Source: Sphingosinicella sp. YJ22 (GTDB lineage Bacteria > Pseudomonadota > Alphaproteobacteria > Sphingomonadales > Sphingomonadaceae). From it: a stretch of DNA of 42,597 nucleotides. Both the position numbers and the translations under genes were made by a program. The notes below the pieces were generated by a model. That model saw only the letters and a program-made list of their open reading frames with translations, had not been told where the DNA came from and did not search any database. The stretch's first letter is position 1; each line of letters starts with the position of its first letter. This document shows positions 31,124-38,973 of the stretch, piece by piece. The stretch spans positions 1-42,597 of the forward strand of contig NZ_JAANPA010000029.1 in NCBI RefSeq assembly GCF_011320075.1, in the 5' to 3' direction.

Positions 31124-33223
31124 ATGAAGACGCTCCTCCTCGCCGGCTTCGCCGCGCTCGCGCTCGTTCCTTCCACCGCCATTGCCCGTCCGATGACCGC
31201 CGTCGACCTCGCGTCGATGAAGCGGATCGGAGCGCCGGTCGCGTCGCCCGACGGGCGCTGGCTGGTCTACCAGCTGCGCGAGACCGACCTCGCCGCCAAC
31301 CGCGGCCGAATCGACCTGTGGCTGCTCGACCTGAGCCGGCCCGGCGCGGAAGCGGTTCGGATCGCCTCGACGCCCGAGCATAACGAGCACGATCCCAAAT
31401 TCTCCGCCGACGGCCGCGCGCTTTATTTTCTCAGCGGCCAGTCGGGCAGCGAACAGCTGTGGCGGGTCGAGCTGCCGTCGGGAACGCCGCAGCGGGTGAG
31501 CGACGTCGCTGGCGGAATCTCCGGCTATCTGCTCGCGCCGAGCGGCGACCGAGTCGCGATCTGGACCGACCGCGACATCTCCTGCCGCGACGCGGCCTGC
31601 GCGGACGCGCCCGAGGCGCCGGAAGGGCAGGGCAGCGCGCGCACCTATGACGAGACCTTCGTGCGCCACTGGGATTCCTGGGAAACGCCGGGCGCGTTCA
31701 GCCGAATCTTCACCTATCCGCTGGTCGACGGGCGCCTCCAGGGCAACGGCACGCCGGTCGCGCCGGGCCTGCGCGGGCACGCGCCGACCCGGCCGTTCGG
31801 CGGCGGCGAGGAGCTGGCGTGGAGCGCCGACGGCCGCACGCTATTCTTCACCTTGCGCGAGGCCGGGCGCGAGGAGCCGAACTCGACCAATCTCGACATC
31901 TACGCCGCGCGCGAGGGGCAGGCGGCCGAGAACCTGACTCCGGCCAACGAGGCGGTGGACACCGCGCCGGCGGTTTCGCCGGACGGGCGCTGGCTCGCCT
32001 ACACCGCGATGGCGCGCCCGACCTACGAGGCCGACCGGCTGGTCATCCATCTGCGCGACCTGCAGACCGGGGCGGTAAGGCCGCTGACCCAGGCCTGGGA
32101 CCGCTCGGTGGGATCGATGGCCTGGGCGGCGGACGGCCGCAGCCTGCTGGTGACCGCTCAGGACGTGCTCGACACGCCGCTGTTCCGGGTCGACGTGCGC
32201 ACCGGCGCGGTCACCCGGCTCACCGAATCGGGCTCGGTCGGCAACGTCACCCCGCTGCGCGACGGCTCGATCGTCTACACGCTGAACAGCATCGAGGCGC
32301 CCGACGATCTGTGGCTGCTGCCGCGCCGCGGCGGCGCTCCGCGCCGGCTCACCTCCGTCAACGCCGCTCTGCTCGCCGAGCTCGATCCGGTCGCGGTCGG
32401 CCGCTTCAGCTTCGCCGGCGCGGGCGGCGACCGCGTGTGGGGCCAGATCGTGAAGCCCGCCGGCACCAGCGGCCGCCTGCCGGTCGCCTATCTCATCCAT
32501 GGCGGGCCTCAGGGCAGCTTCAACAACAGCTGGTCCTATCGCTGGAACCCGCGGCTGTTCTCGGCGCCCGGCTACGCCTCGGTTTCGGTCGATTTCCACG
32601 GGTCGACCGGCTACGGCCAGGCCTTCACCGACTCGATCCGGCAGAATTGGGGCGGCGCCCCGCTCGAGGACCTGCGCCTCGGCCTCGCCGCCGCCGGCCG
32701 CGCCGATCCGCAGCTCGACGTCGCCAATTCCTGCGCGCTCGGCGGCTCTTATGGCGGCTACATGGTCAATTGGATCGCCGGCAACTGGCCGGACGGGTTC
32801 AAGTGCCTGGTCAGCCATGCCGGCATCCTCGACACCCGCATCATGGCCTATGAAACCGAGGAATTGTGGTTCACCGAGTGGGAGAATGGCGGCGTGCCGT
32901 GGGACCCGGCGGTGCGCGCGACGATCGAGCGCTGGAACCCGATCAACTTCGTTCAGAACTGGCGCACGCCGATGCTCGTCATCCACGGCGAGCGCGACTT
33001 CCGGATCCCGTACAGCCAGTCGCTCGCCATGTTCAACGCGCTCCAGCGCCAGAACATCCCGTCGCGCCTCGTCATGTACCCGGACGAGAATCACTGGATC
33101 CTCAAGCCGCAGAACTCGATCCAATGGTACCGCGAGGTTCACAACTGGCTGCAGCGCTATCTCCAGCCGGGCGCGGGCCCGACAATGGGCTCGGGCGCAG
33201 GCGCTGGGGAGCGCGGGCGATAG
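31124..33223 (+). CDS. Secreted S9-family prolyl-oligopeptidase-type peptidase
   Basis: 699 residues. A signal peptide (MKTLLLAGFAALALVPSTAIA) is followed by a beta-propeller of about 380 residues with WD40/PD40-like repeats (SPDGRWLVY, SADGRALYF, SPDGRWLAY), then the alpha/beta hydrolase domain: the catalytic Ser in GGSYGGYMVN, Asp in HGERDFRIPY and His in DENHWILK. S9C enzymes include dipeptidyl and acylaminoacyl peptidases that degrade peptides in the periplasm. ATG 31124 gives a perfect signal peptide; the frame upstream runs through repeat C. A short Gly-rich tail closes it. Confidence 0.93.
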   Translation: MKTLLLAGFAALALVPSTAIARPMTAVDLASMKRIGAPVASPDGRWLVYQLRETDLAANRGRIDLWLLDLSRPGAEAVRIASTPEHNEHDPKFSADGRALYFLSGQSGSEQLWRVELPSGTPQRVSDVAGGISGYLLAPSGDRVAIWTDRDISCRDAACADAPEAPEGQGSARTYDETFVRHWDSWETPGAFSRIFTYPLVDGRLQGNGTPVAPGLRGHAPTRPFGGGEELAWSADGRTLFFTLREAGREEPNSTNLDIYAAREGQAAENLTPANEAVDTAPAVSPDGRWLAYTAMARPTYEADRLVIHLRDLQTGAVRPLTQAWDRSVGSMAWAADGRSLLVTAQDVLDTPLFRVDVRTGAVTRLTESGSVGNVTPLRDGSIVYTLNSIEAPDDLWLLPRRGGAPRRLTSVNAALLAELDPVAVGRFSFAGAGGDRVWGQIVKPAGTSGRLPVAYLIHGGPQGSFNNSWSYRWNPRLFSAPGYASVSVDFHGSTGYGQAFTDSIRQNWGGAPLEDLRLGLAAAGRADPQLDVANSCALGGSYGGYMVNWIAGNWPDGFKCLVSHAGILDTRIMAYETEELWFTEWENGGVPWDPAVRATIERWNPINFVQNWRTPMLVIHGERDFRIPYSQSLAMFNALQRQNIPSRLVMYPDENHWILKPQNSIQWYREVHNWLQRYLQPGAGPTMGSGAGAGERGR

Positions 33224-33267
33224 GATCGAACGTCGCTCTCCAGACGTTTTTCTGCTAGGAGAGCGAG

Positions 33268-33447
33268 ATGAACGCCGAACGTCCCATCTTCGAGGATCCG
33301 GATCCCGAGGCCGAAGCCGCTTCCCTCGCAAGGGCGCGCGCCGAGATTGCTGCGGGGAAGGGCGTCCCTCACGAAGAGGTGGCCAAGTGGTTGAGGACCT
33401 GGGGAACACCGGAAGAGGGTCCTCCGCCGCGTGAATGGTTCGAGTAA
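33268..33447 (+). CDS. Antitoxin of a type II toxin-antitoxin pair
   Basis: 59 residues, starting MNAERPIFEDPDPEAEAASLARARAEI and containing PHEEVAKWLRTWGTPEE, a phrase seen in short antitoxins beside RelE/ParE toxins, where the partner wraps the toxin. AGGAG lies 6 bases before the ATG. It overlaps the toxin gene by 13 bases, the usual antitoxin-first layout that couples the two. It has no clear DNA-binding N-terminal domain, so autoregulation may be weak or indirect. Confidence 0.78.
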   Translation: MNAERPIFEDPDPEAEAASLARARAEIAAGKGVPHEEVAKWLRTWGTPEEGPPPREWFE

Positions 33448-33710
33448 CCTGGATGCCGGAGGCGCTCCGGCACCTCGATCTCATCCGAAACTATGTGGGT
33501 TACTTCGATCCGGTCGCCGCCGACCGGCTCGCGGGGCGGTTGCTGGACGTCGGCAACAGTCTCTCGCACTTTCCCAACCGGGGGCGTCCAGGCCCGGACG
33601 GCACTCGTGAGTTGCCGACTGTTCCCCCTTACGTGGTCAGCTATGAAGTGACTGGCGGCGCGGTCTACATCCTCCGCATCCGTCATGGCCGCACGCAACC
33701 GGAGGACTGA
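33435..33710 (+). CDS. RelE/ParE-family toxin
   Basis: 91 residues, the size of ParE. The fold elements are visible: MVRVTWMPEALRHLDLIRNYV (first strand and helix), PNRGRPGPDGTRELPTVPPYVVSYEV (family core RELP.VPPYVVSYEV) and VYILRIRHGRTQPED at the end, the ILRIxHGRQ-type motif. ParE toxins poison DNA gyrase; RelE toxins cut mRNA at the ribosome. The IRHGR ending points to the ParE branch. Starts inside the antitoxin gene; valS follows after 39 bases. Confidence 0.87.
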   Translation: MVRVTWMPEALRHLDLIRNYVGYFDPVAADRLAGRLLDVGNSLSHFPNRGRPGPDGTRELPTVPPYVVSYEVTGGAVYILRIRHGRTQPED

Positions 33711-33749
33711 CGGTTTCCAACTCGCCGACGCGCCGCTAATCGCGCTCGC

Positions 33750-36371
33750 ATGACCGAGTTGCCGAAGACGTTCGACCCCGCCGCCATCGAGGGCCGCTGG
33801 TATTCCCATTGGGAGGAGAACGGCCTGTTCCGTCCGGAACGGCCCGACGCGGAGCCGTGGACGATCGTCAATCCGCCGCCCAACGTCACCGGCTCGCTCC
33901 ATATCGGCCACGCGCTCGACAACACGCTTCAGGACATATTGACGCGCCACGAGCGGCTGCGCGGCAAGGACGCCTTGTGGGTGGTCGGCACCGACCATGC
34001 CGGAATCGCCACCCAGATGGTCGTCGAGCGCAATCTCGAGAGCCAGGGCCTCAAGCGCCAGGAGATGGGCCGCGAGGCCTTCCTCGAGCATGTCTGGGAG
34101 TGGAAGGCGCAGTCGGGCGGCCAGATCACCCGCCAGCTGCGCCGGCTCGGCTGCTCGATGGACTGGAGCCGCGAGCAGTTCACCATGGACCCGCACTTCG
34201 TGCGCGCGGTCAACAAGGTGTTCGTACAGCTCTACCGCGAGGGCCTGCTCTACCGCGACAAAAGGCTGGTGAACTGGGACCCCCGGTTCGGGACGGCCAT
34301 TTCCGACCTCGAGGTCGAGACCAAGGAGGTGCAGGGCAAGTTCTGGCACCTCAAATACCCGCTCGAGGACGGCAGCGGCTTCATCCACGTCGCCACCACC
34401 CGGCCCGAGACGATGCTCGCCGACATGGCGGTCGCGGTGCATCCGGACGATGCGCGTTATCGCGACCTGGTCGGCAAGCGTGTTCGGCTGCCGATCACCG
34501 GCCGACTGATCCCGATCATCCGCGACGAGCATGCCGATCCGGAGCTCGGCTCGGGCGCGGTGAAGATCACGCCGGGCCACGACTTCAACGACTTCGAGGT
34601 CGGCAAGCGCGCCGGCTTCAAGGCTGTCGACATGCTCAACATGCTCGATGGCGCGGCGCGCGTCATGCAGACCCAGGACGGACTCGTCCCGGCGGAGCTG
34701 ATCGGCATGGACCGCTTCGATGCCCGCAAGCGGGTCGTCGAGCTGCTGGAGGAGGGCGGTTTCCTCGAGCGGATCGAGGACAAGGTCATCCAGCTCCCTT
34801 ACGGCGACCGCTCCGGCGTGGTCATCGAGCCGTGGCTCACCGACCAATGGTATGTCGACGCCGAGACCCTGTCGAAGCCGGCGATCGACGCGGTACGCGA
34901 GGGCAAGATCAAGGTCGTGCCCAAGAGCTGGGAGAAGACCTGGTACAATTGGCTGGAGAACATCCAGCCCTGGTGCGTGTCGCGCCAGTTGTGGTGGGGG
35001 CACCGAATCCCGGCCTGGTATGACGATCAGGGCAATGTCTTCGTCGCGGAGACCGAGGAAGAGGCGCAGCGCGAGGCGGGCAACCGGCCGCTGCGCCGTG
35101 ACGACGACGTGCTCGACACCTGGTTCTCGTCGGGCCTGTGGCCGTTCGCGACGCTCGGCTGGCCGGACGACACCGAGCTCCTGAGGCGCCATTACCCGAA
35201 CGACGTCCTCATCTCGGGCTTCGACATCATCTTCTTCTGGGACGCCCGAATGGCGATGCAGGGCCTTCACTTCATGAAGGATGTGCCGTGGAAGACGCTC
35301 TACCTCCACGGCCTGGTCCGCGACTCCAAGGGCCAGAAGATGTCCAAGTCGAAGGGGAACACGGTCGATCCCCTCGGCCTCATCGACCGCTACGGCGCCG
35401 ATGCCCTGCGCTTCACGCTCGCGGCGATGGAGAGCCAGGGCCGCGACATCAAACTGGATGAGAAAAGGGTCGAGGGTTACCGCAACTTCGCGACCAAGCT
35501 GTGGAATGCGACGCGTTTCTGCCAGGCCAACGGCATCGGCGCGTCGGACACGATCGAGCCCCCGGCGGCGCAGCTTCCGGTCAACCGCTGGATCATCGGC
35601 GAGACGGTGAAGACGGTGCAGGCCCTCGACCTCGCGCTCGCCGAGCTTCGCTTCGACGAGAGTTCCAACACCATCTACCATTTCGTGTGGGCGACCTTCT
35701 GCGACTGGTATCTGGAGCTGATCAAGGGCGCGATCGACGAGGAGACCCGCAAGGTCGCCGGCTGGGTGCTCGACCAGATTCTGGTCATGCTCCACCCGTT
35801 CATGCCGTTCGTCACCGAGGAACTGTGGAACGCGCTTGGAGAGCGGCCCTACGAGCTGATTCTGGCGAAGTGGCCGATGCCGGACGCGCGGGCGCTCGAC
35901 CCGGAAGCGGGCCCCGAGATCGACTGGCTGATCCGCGTGGTCAGCGGCATCCGCACCGCGCGGGCCGAGCTCAACGTGCCGCCCGGCGCCAGGCTGCCGC
36001 TCCACGTCCGCGATGCCGGCTCGGCGACGCAGGCGCGGCTTCAGCGCCACGCGGTGGCGTTGCAGCGGCTCGCGCGCATCGAGACGATCTCCGATGGCGA
36101 GGCGAGCGGCGGCGCTGCCCAGATCGTCGTGGATGAGGCCACCTATGTGCTTCCGCTCGAGGGCGTCATCGACATCGAAGCCGAGAAGGCGCGGCTACAG
36201 AAGGCGGCCGAGGCGGCCGAGAAGGAACGCGACAGCCTAGCGGGCCGGCTCAACAATCCGAGCTTCGTCGAGCGGGCCAAGCCGGAAGCGGTCGACAAGG
36301 CGCGCGCCGACCATGCCGAAAAGGCATCGGACGCCGAGAAATATCGCGCGGCGCTGGCGCGGCTCGGCTAG
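33750..36371 (+). CDS. valS: Valyl-tRNA synthetase
   Basis: 873 residues, near the normal length. Class I motifs: HIGH at residues 51-54 ([11 protein letters not shown]) and KMSKS at 530-534. The editing domain lies between ([29 protein letters not shown]). The C-terminal region has the anticodon-binding helices and the arginine-rich coiled coil ([28 protein letters not shown]) that contacts tRNA-Val. ATG 33750 begins [18 protein letters not shown], a classic start. In alphaproteobacteria valS usually follows popZ; the TA pair and peptidase separate them here. Confidence 0.97.
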   Translation: MTELPKTFDPAAIEGRWYSHWEENGLFRPERPDAEPWTIVNPPPNVTGSLHIGHALDNTLQDILTRHERLRGKDALWVVGTDHAGIATQMVVERNLESQGLKRQEMGREAFLEHVWEWKAQSGGQITRQLRRLGCSMDWSREQFTMDPHFVRAVNKVFVQLYREGLLYRDKRLVNWDPRFGTAISDLEVETKEVQGKFWHLKYPLEDGSGFIHVATTRPETMLADMAVAVHPDDARYRDLVGKRVRLPITGRLIPIIRDEHADPELGSGAVKITPGHDFNDFEVGKRAGFKAVDMLNMLDGAARVMQTQDGLVPAELIGMDRFDARKRVVELLEEGGFLERIEDKVIQLPYGDRSGVVIEPWLTDQWYVDAETLSKPAIDAVREGKIKVVPKSWEKTWYNWLENIQPWCVSRQLWWGHRIPAWYDDQGNVFVAETEEEAQREAGNRPLRRDDDVLDTWFSSGLWPFATLGWPDDTELLRRHYPNDVLISGFDIIFFWDARMAMQGLHFMKDVPWKTLYLHGLVRDSKGQKMSKSKGNTVDPLGLIDRYGADALRFTLAAMESQGRDIKLDEKRVEGYRNFATKLWNATRFCQANGIGASDTIEPPAAQLPVNRWIIGETVKTVQALDLALAELRFDESSNTIYHFVWATFCDWYLELIKGAIDEETRKVAGWVLDQILVMLHPFMPFVTEELWNALGERPYELILAKWPMPDARALDPEAGPEIDWLIRVVSGIRTARAELNVPPGARLPLHVRDAGSATQARLQRHAVALQRLARIETISDGEASGGAAQIVVDEATYVLPLEGVIDIEAEKARLQKAAEAAEKERDSLAGRLNNPSFVERAKPEAVDKARADHAEKASDAEKYRAALARLG

Positions 36372-36372
36372 A

Positions 36373-36416
36373 GCGGTTGCGAGGCGGATGAAATCATCCG
36401 CCGGCCTGGCAACCGC
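36373..36416. repeat. Nested hairpin after valS (REP-like or terminator)
   Basis: Outer stem GCGGTTGC (36373-36380) with GCAACCGC (36409-36416); inner 9-bp stem GGCGGATGA (36383-36391) with TCATCCGCC (36394-36402). It sits immediately after the valS stop and before the convergent gene. There is no T-run; it could be a dispersed palindromic repeat. Confidence 0.5.
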
Positions 36417-36444
36417 GCCAACCAAGGGTTCAGCCGCGCCGCCG

Positions 36445-36891
36445 TCACATCACTGTGTCGGCGAGGTTGGAGCGGTATTTGGTGCCGGTCTGGCGGTCGT
36501 TGAGCTCGATATAGACGTAGCTCGGGGGTACCTCGCCTTCCGGCATCGCGAACCAGATGCTGCCGAGGTTCGACGGGCTCCCCAGCGCGCAGAAGCCGTA
36601 GAGCCGCCGGTTGGTGCGCCCGTCATAGAAATCGACCCAGGTGCGCGACGCATTGGTGTTGCTTCCGCACGGCGGCAGGCTTGGCGCCGCGGCGAACATA
36701 GCGGCCGGATAGGCGTCTTTGTTGAACACGTCGTAGCTGTAGCGGATGAAGTTTTGGCCGTTGGCCTGATATGGAACGGCGCTGGTGAGATAGAGAATTG
36801 GATTGGGTATCGGCTGAAAAGCTGAGGCGCTGGTGCTTGCGATCATCAGCAAGCCGACGGTGAATAACGGCCATCTGGGCATTTGCTTCAT
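36445..36891 (-). CDS. Small secreted protein, unknown
   Basis: 148 residues with a clear signal peptide (MKQMPRWPLFTVGLLMIASTSASA|FQPIP) and two cysteines in the mature part (Cys75, Cys101) that could form a disulfide in the periplasm. The mature domain looks rich in beta-strand (FIRYSYDVFN, WVDFYDGRTNRRLYGF, SIWFAMPEG, YVYIELNDRQTGTKYRSN). AAAGGA lies 6 bases before the ATG. I do not recognise a family. Base composition is lower in G+C than the flanking valS and lipid kinase genes, a hint of recent gain. Confidence 0.8.
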   Translation of the reverse strand: MKQMPRWPLFTVGLLMIASTSASAFQPIPNPILYLTSAVPYQANGQNFIRYSYDVFNKDAYPAAMFAAAPSLPPCGSNTNASRTWVDFYDGRTNRRLYGFCALGSPSNLGSIWFAMPEGEVPPSYVYIELNDRQTGTKYRSNLADTVM

Positions 36892-36977
36892 CGGTCATCC
36901 TTTCCGCGCTGGGGGATGAACACGCTGCAACTGGCAAAAGCGAAGGTGCCACCTGGGCGCCGTCTTGGCAAGCCGCG

Positions 36978-37874
36978 TCAGGCCGGCACGACGACTTCGA
37001 TGGCCCGCTCGGCGACCGATGCCGTGGCCGGCGTGCGCGCCAGCACCTCGCCGTCGATCGAGATCGGTAGCGGTGGGTCGGTGATGATGCGGAGCGAGCG
37101 GCCGCGGAACTGGCGCACCTCGCGCTCCTTCTTGGGGAGGCCGAGAAGCAGCCGCACCCAGTTCATAACGAGGGTCGTGCGGGCCCGCCCGATCACCGCC
37201 TCGACGACGATGTCGCCGCTGTCCACCGAAGCGTCCTCGACGACCTCGATTCCACCGTGGAAGGAGCCGTTGGCGATTCGCACTTCCAGCGCCCGAAGCG
37301 TCTCGCTGCCGTGCGGTCCTTCGACGGTCAGCCGGAAGGAATGGAAGCGCGCCAGGCACCACAAGGACCATAAGAGGTAGCCGGGGCGGCCGAGATAGCG
37401 CTTCAATTTGTGCGGGATGGTCTGGCCGATCATCGGCGACAGGCCGATCGATGAGGCGTTGGCGAAATAGTCGCCGTCGATCGCTCCGACGTCGATTCGC
37501 CGCCGCTTGCCCGTCGCGATCGTCTCGATGGCGCCGTCGAGGTCGACGGGAATGCCCAGCGTGCGGGCGAAGCTGTTGGCGGTACCGAGCGGCAGCAGTG
37601 CGAACACGCAGTCGTGGTCGACCACCTCGTCGACCGTGCAGGACAAGGAGCCGTCGCCGCCGCCGACGATGACCATCGGGGTGCCGCCGCGCACCGCCCC
37701 CTGCATGGTGGAGATGAGGTCGCGGTCCGGGCGACGGATGGAATGCTTCGCGGTGAGCCGGATGCCGGCCGCCTCGAGCTTGGCGGCGGCTTCGCGGAAC
37801 AGCTTCTGGCCGCGCCGAGAGCGGGTGTTGACGATCAGCACCGCTTCCTTCGGCACCGGGCTGGATACGTTCAC
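36978..37874 (-). CDS. Diacylglycerol/lipid kinase family protein (YegS/BmrU-like)
   Basis: 298 residues. The catalytic nucleotide-binding loop GGGDGSLSCTVDEV is at residues 71-84, followed by LLPLGTANSFARTLGIP, both signatures of the DAGK catalytic domain; the beta-sandwich C-terminal half ends with PLPISIDGEVLARTP. These enzymes phosphorylate diacylglycerol or other lipids in the inner membrane; the exact lipid is not defined. GTG start (37874) with AAGGGG 8 bases upstream; no better ATG is near. Divergent from hemB with about 65 bases between. Confidence 0.92.
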   Translation of the reverse strand: MNVSSPVPKEAVLIVNTRSRRGQKLFREAAAKLEAAGIRLTAKHSIRRPDRDLISTMQGAVRGGTPMVIVGGGDGSLSCTVDEVVDHDCVFALLPLGTANSFARTLGIPVDLDGAIETIATGKRRRIDVGAIDGDYFANASSIGLSPMIGQTIPHKLKRYLGRPGYLLWSLWCLARFHSFRLTVEGPHGSETLRALEVRIANGSFHGGIEVVEDASVDSGDIVVEAVIGRARTTLVMNWVRLLLGLPKKEREVRQFRGRSLRIITDPPLPISIDGEVLARTPATASVAERAIEVVVPA

Positions 37875-37939
37875 TCTGTTCGCCCCTTCCGCCTATCGGC
37901 TTTCCCGGCGCGGTTATGGACGCTAAGCCGGGCCAAGTC

Positions 37940-38932
37940 ATGTCCACCCCTGCTTTTCCCGACATCCGCATGCGCCGCACCCGCGTCGCGCCCTGGAGCC
38001 GCCGTCTGGTCGCGGAGACGACCCTGTCCGCCGCCGACCTGATCTGGCCGTTATTCGTCGCCAGCGGCGATGCGGTCGAGCCGATCGCCAGCCTGCCCGG
38101 CGTATCGCGCTGGCCGGTCGCTCAGATCGGCGACCGCGCCCGCGAGGCGCGCGACCTCGGCATCCCGCTGATCGCTTTGTTCCCCAACACGCCAGGCGAT
38201 CTACGCAGCATCGACGCGGGCGAGGCGCTCAATCCCGACAACCTCATCTGCTGCGCCGTGCGTGCCGCCAAGGACGCGGCGCCCGATGTCGGCGTGATGA
38301 CCGACGTCGCTCTGGATCCCTACACCGCTCACGGCCATGACGGCATCATCGACGCCGCCGACTGCGTGCTCAATGACGAGACGGTCGAGGTCCTCACCCG
38401 CCAGGCCATCGTTCAGGCCGATGCTGGCGCCGACATCATCGCGCCGTCGGACATGATGGACGGCCGCATCGCCGCGATCCGCAAGGCGCTCGAGGGCTCG
38501 GGCCACTGCGACATCCAGATCATGGCCTATGCCGCCAAATATGCATCGGCCTTCTACGGCCCGTTCCGCGACGCCGTCGGCTCGCGCGGGCTGCTGAAGG
38601 GCGACAAGAAGGGCTATCAGATGGACCCTGCCAACGCGCTCGAAGCGCTGCGCGAGGTCGCGCTCGATATCGCCGAGGGCGCGGACCACGTCATGGTGAA
38701 GCCGGGCCTGCCCTATCTCGACATCATCCACCGCGTGCACGAGCGTTTCGGGATGCCGGTCTTCGCTTATCAGGTGTCCGGCGAATATGCGATGATCGAG
38801 GCCGCCGCCGCCGCGGGGGCAGGGGACCGCGACGCGCTTCTCATGGAGACCCTGATCGCCTTCAAGCGGGCCGGATGCTCCGGGGTCCTGACCTATCATG
38901 CGCCCGTCGCCGCGCGCATATTGACCAGCTGA
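37940..38932 (+). CDS. hemB: Delta-aminolevulinic acid dehydratase (porphobilinogen synthase)
   Basis: 330 residues; condenses two aminolevulinate molecules to porphobilinogen in haem synthesis. The active-site lysines are K200 (AYAAKYAS) and K254 (MVKPGLPY). The metal segment reads MTDVALDPYTAHGHDG, which lacks the zinc-binding cysteines of the E. coli type and matches the magnesium-dependent class known from other alphaproteobacteria. ATG 37940 (MSTPAFPDIRMRRTR) is preferred over ATG 37916, whose extra eight residues look unrelated; neither has a good ribosome binding site. Confidence 0.95.
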   Translation: MSTPAFPDIRMRRTRVAPWSRRLVAETTLSAADLIWPLFVASGDAVEPIASLPGVSRWPVAQIGDRAREARDLGIPLIALFPNTPGDLRSIDAGEALNPDNLICCAVRAAKDAAPDVGVMTDVALDPYTAHGHDGIIDAADCVLNDETVEVLTRQAIVQADAGADIIAPSDMMDGRIAAIRKALEGSGHCDIQIMAYAAKYASAFYGPFRDAVGSRGLLKGDKKGYQMDPANALEALREVALDIAEGADHVMVKPGLPYLDIIHRVHERFGMPVFAYQVSGEYAMIEAAAAAGAGDRDALLMETLIAFKRAGCSGVLTYHAPVAARILTS

Positions 38933-38973
38933 AACAACGAACAAGCCAGATTTTTGGGGGAGCGGGAGCGTCA

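Noticed and set aside
33369-36050. An 893-residue open frame on the minus strand
   Set aside because: It is the antisense shadow of valS, which has all the class I synthetase motifs; the minus-strand translation shows no domain.
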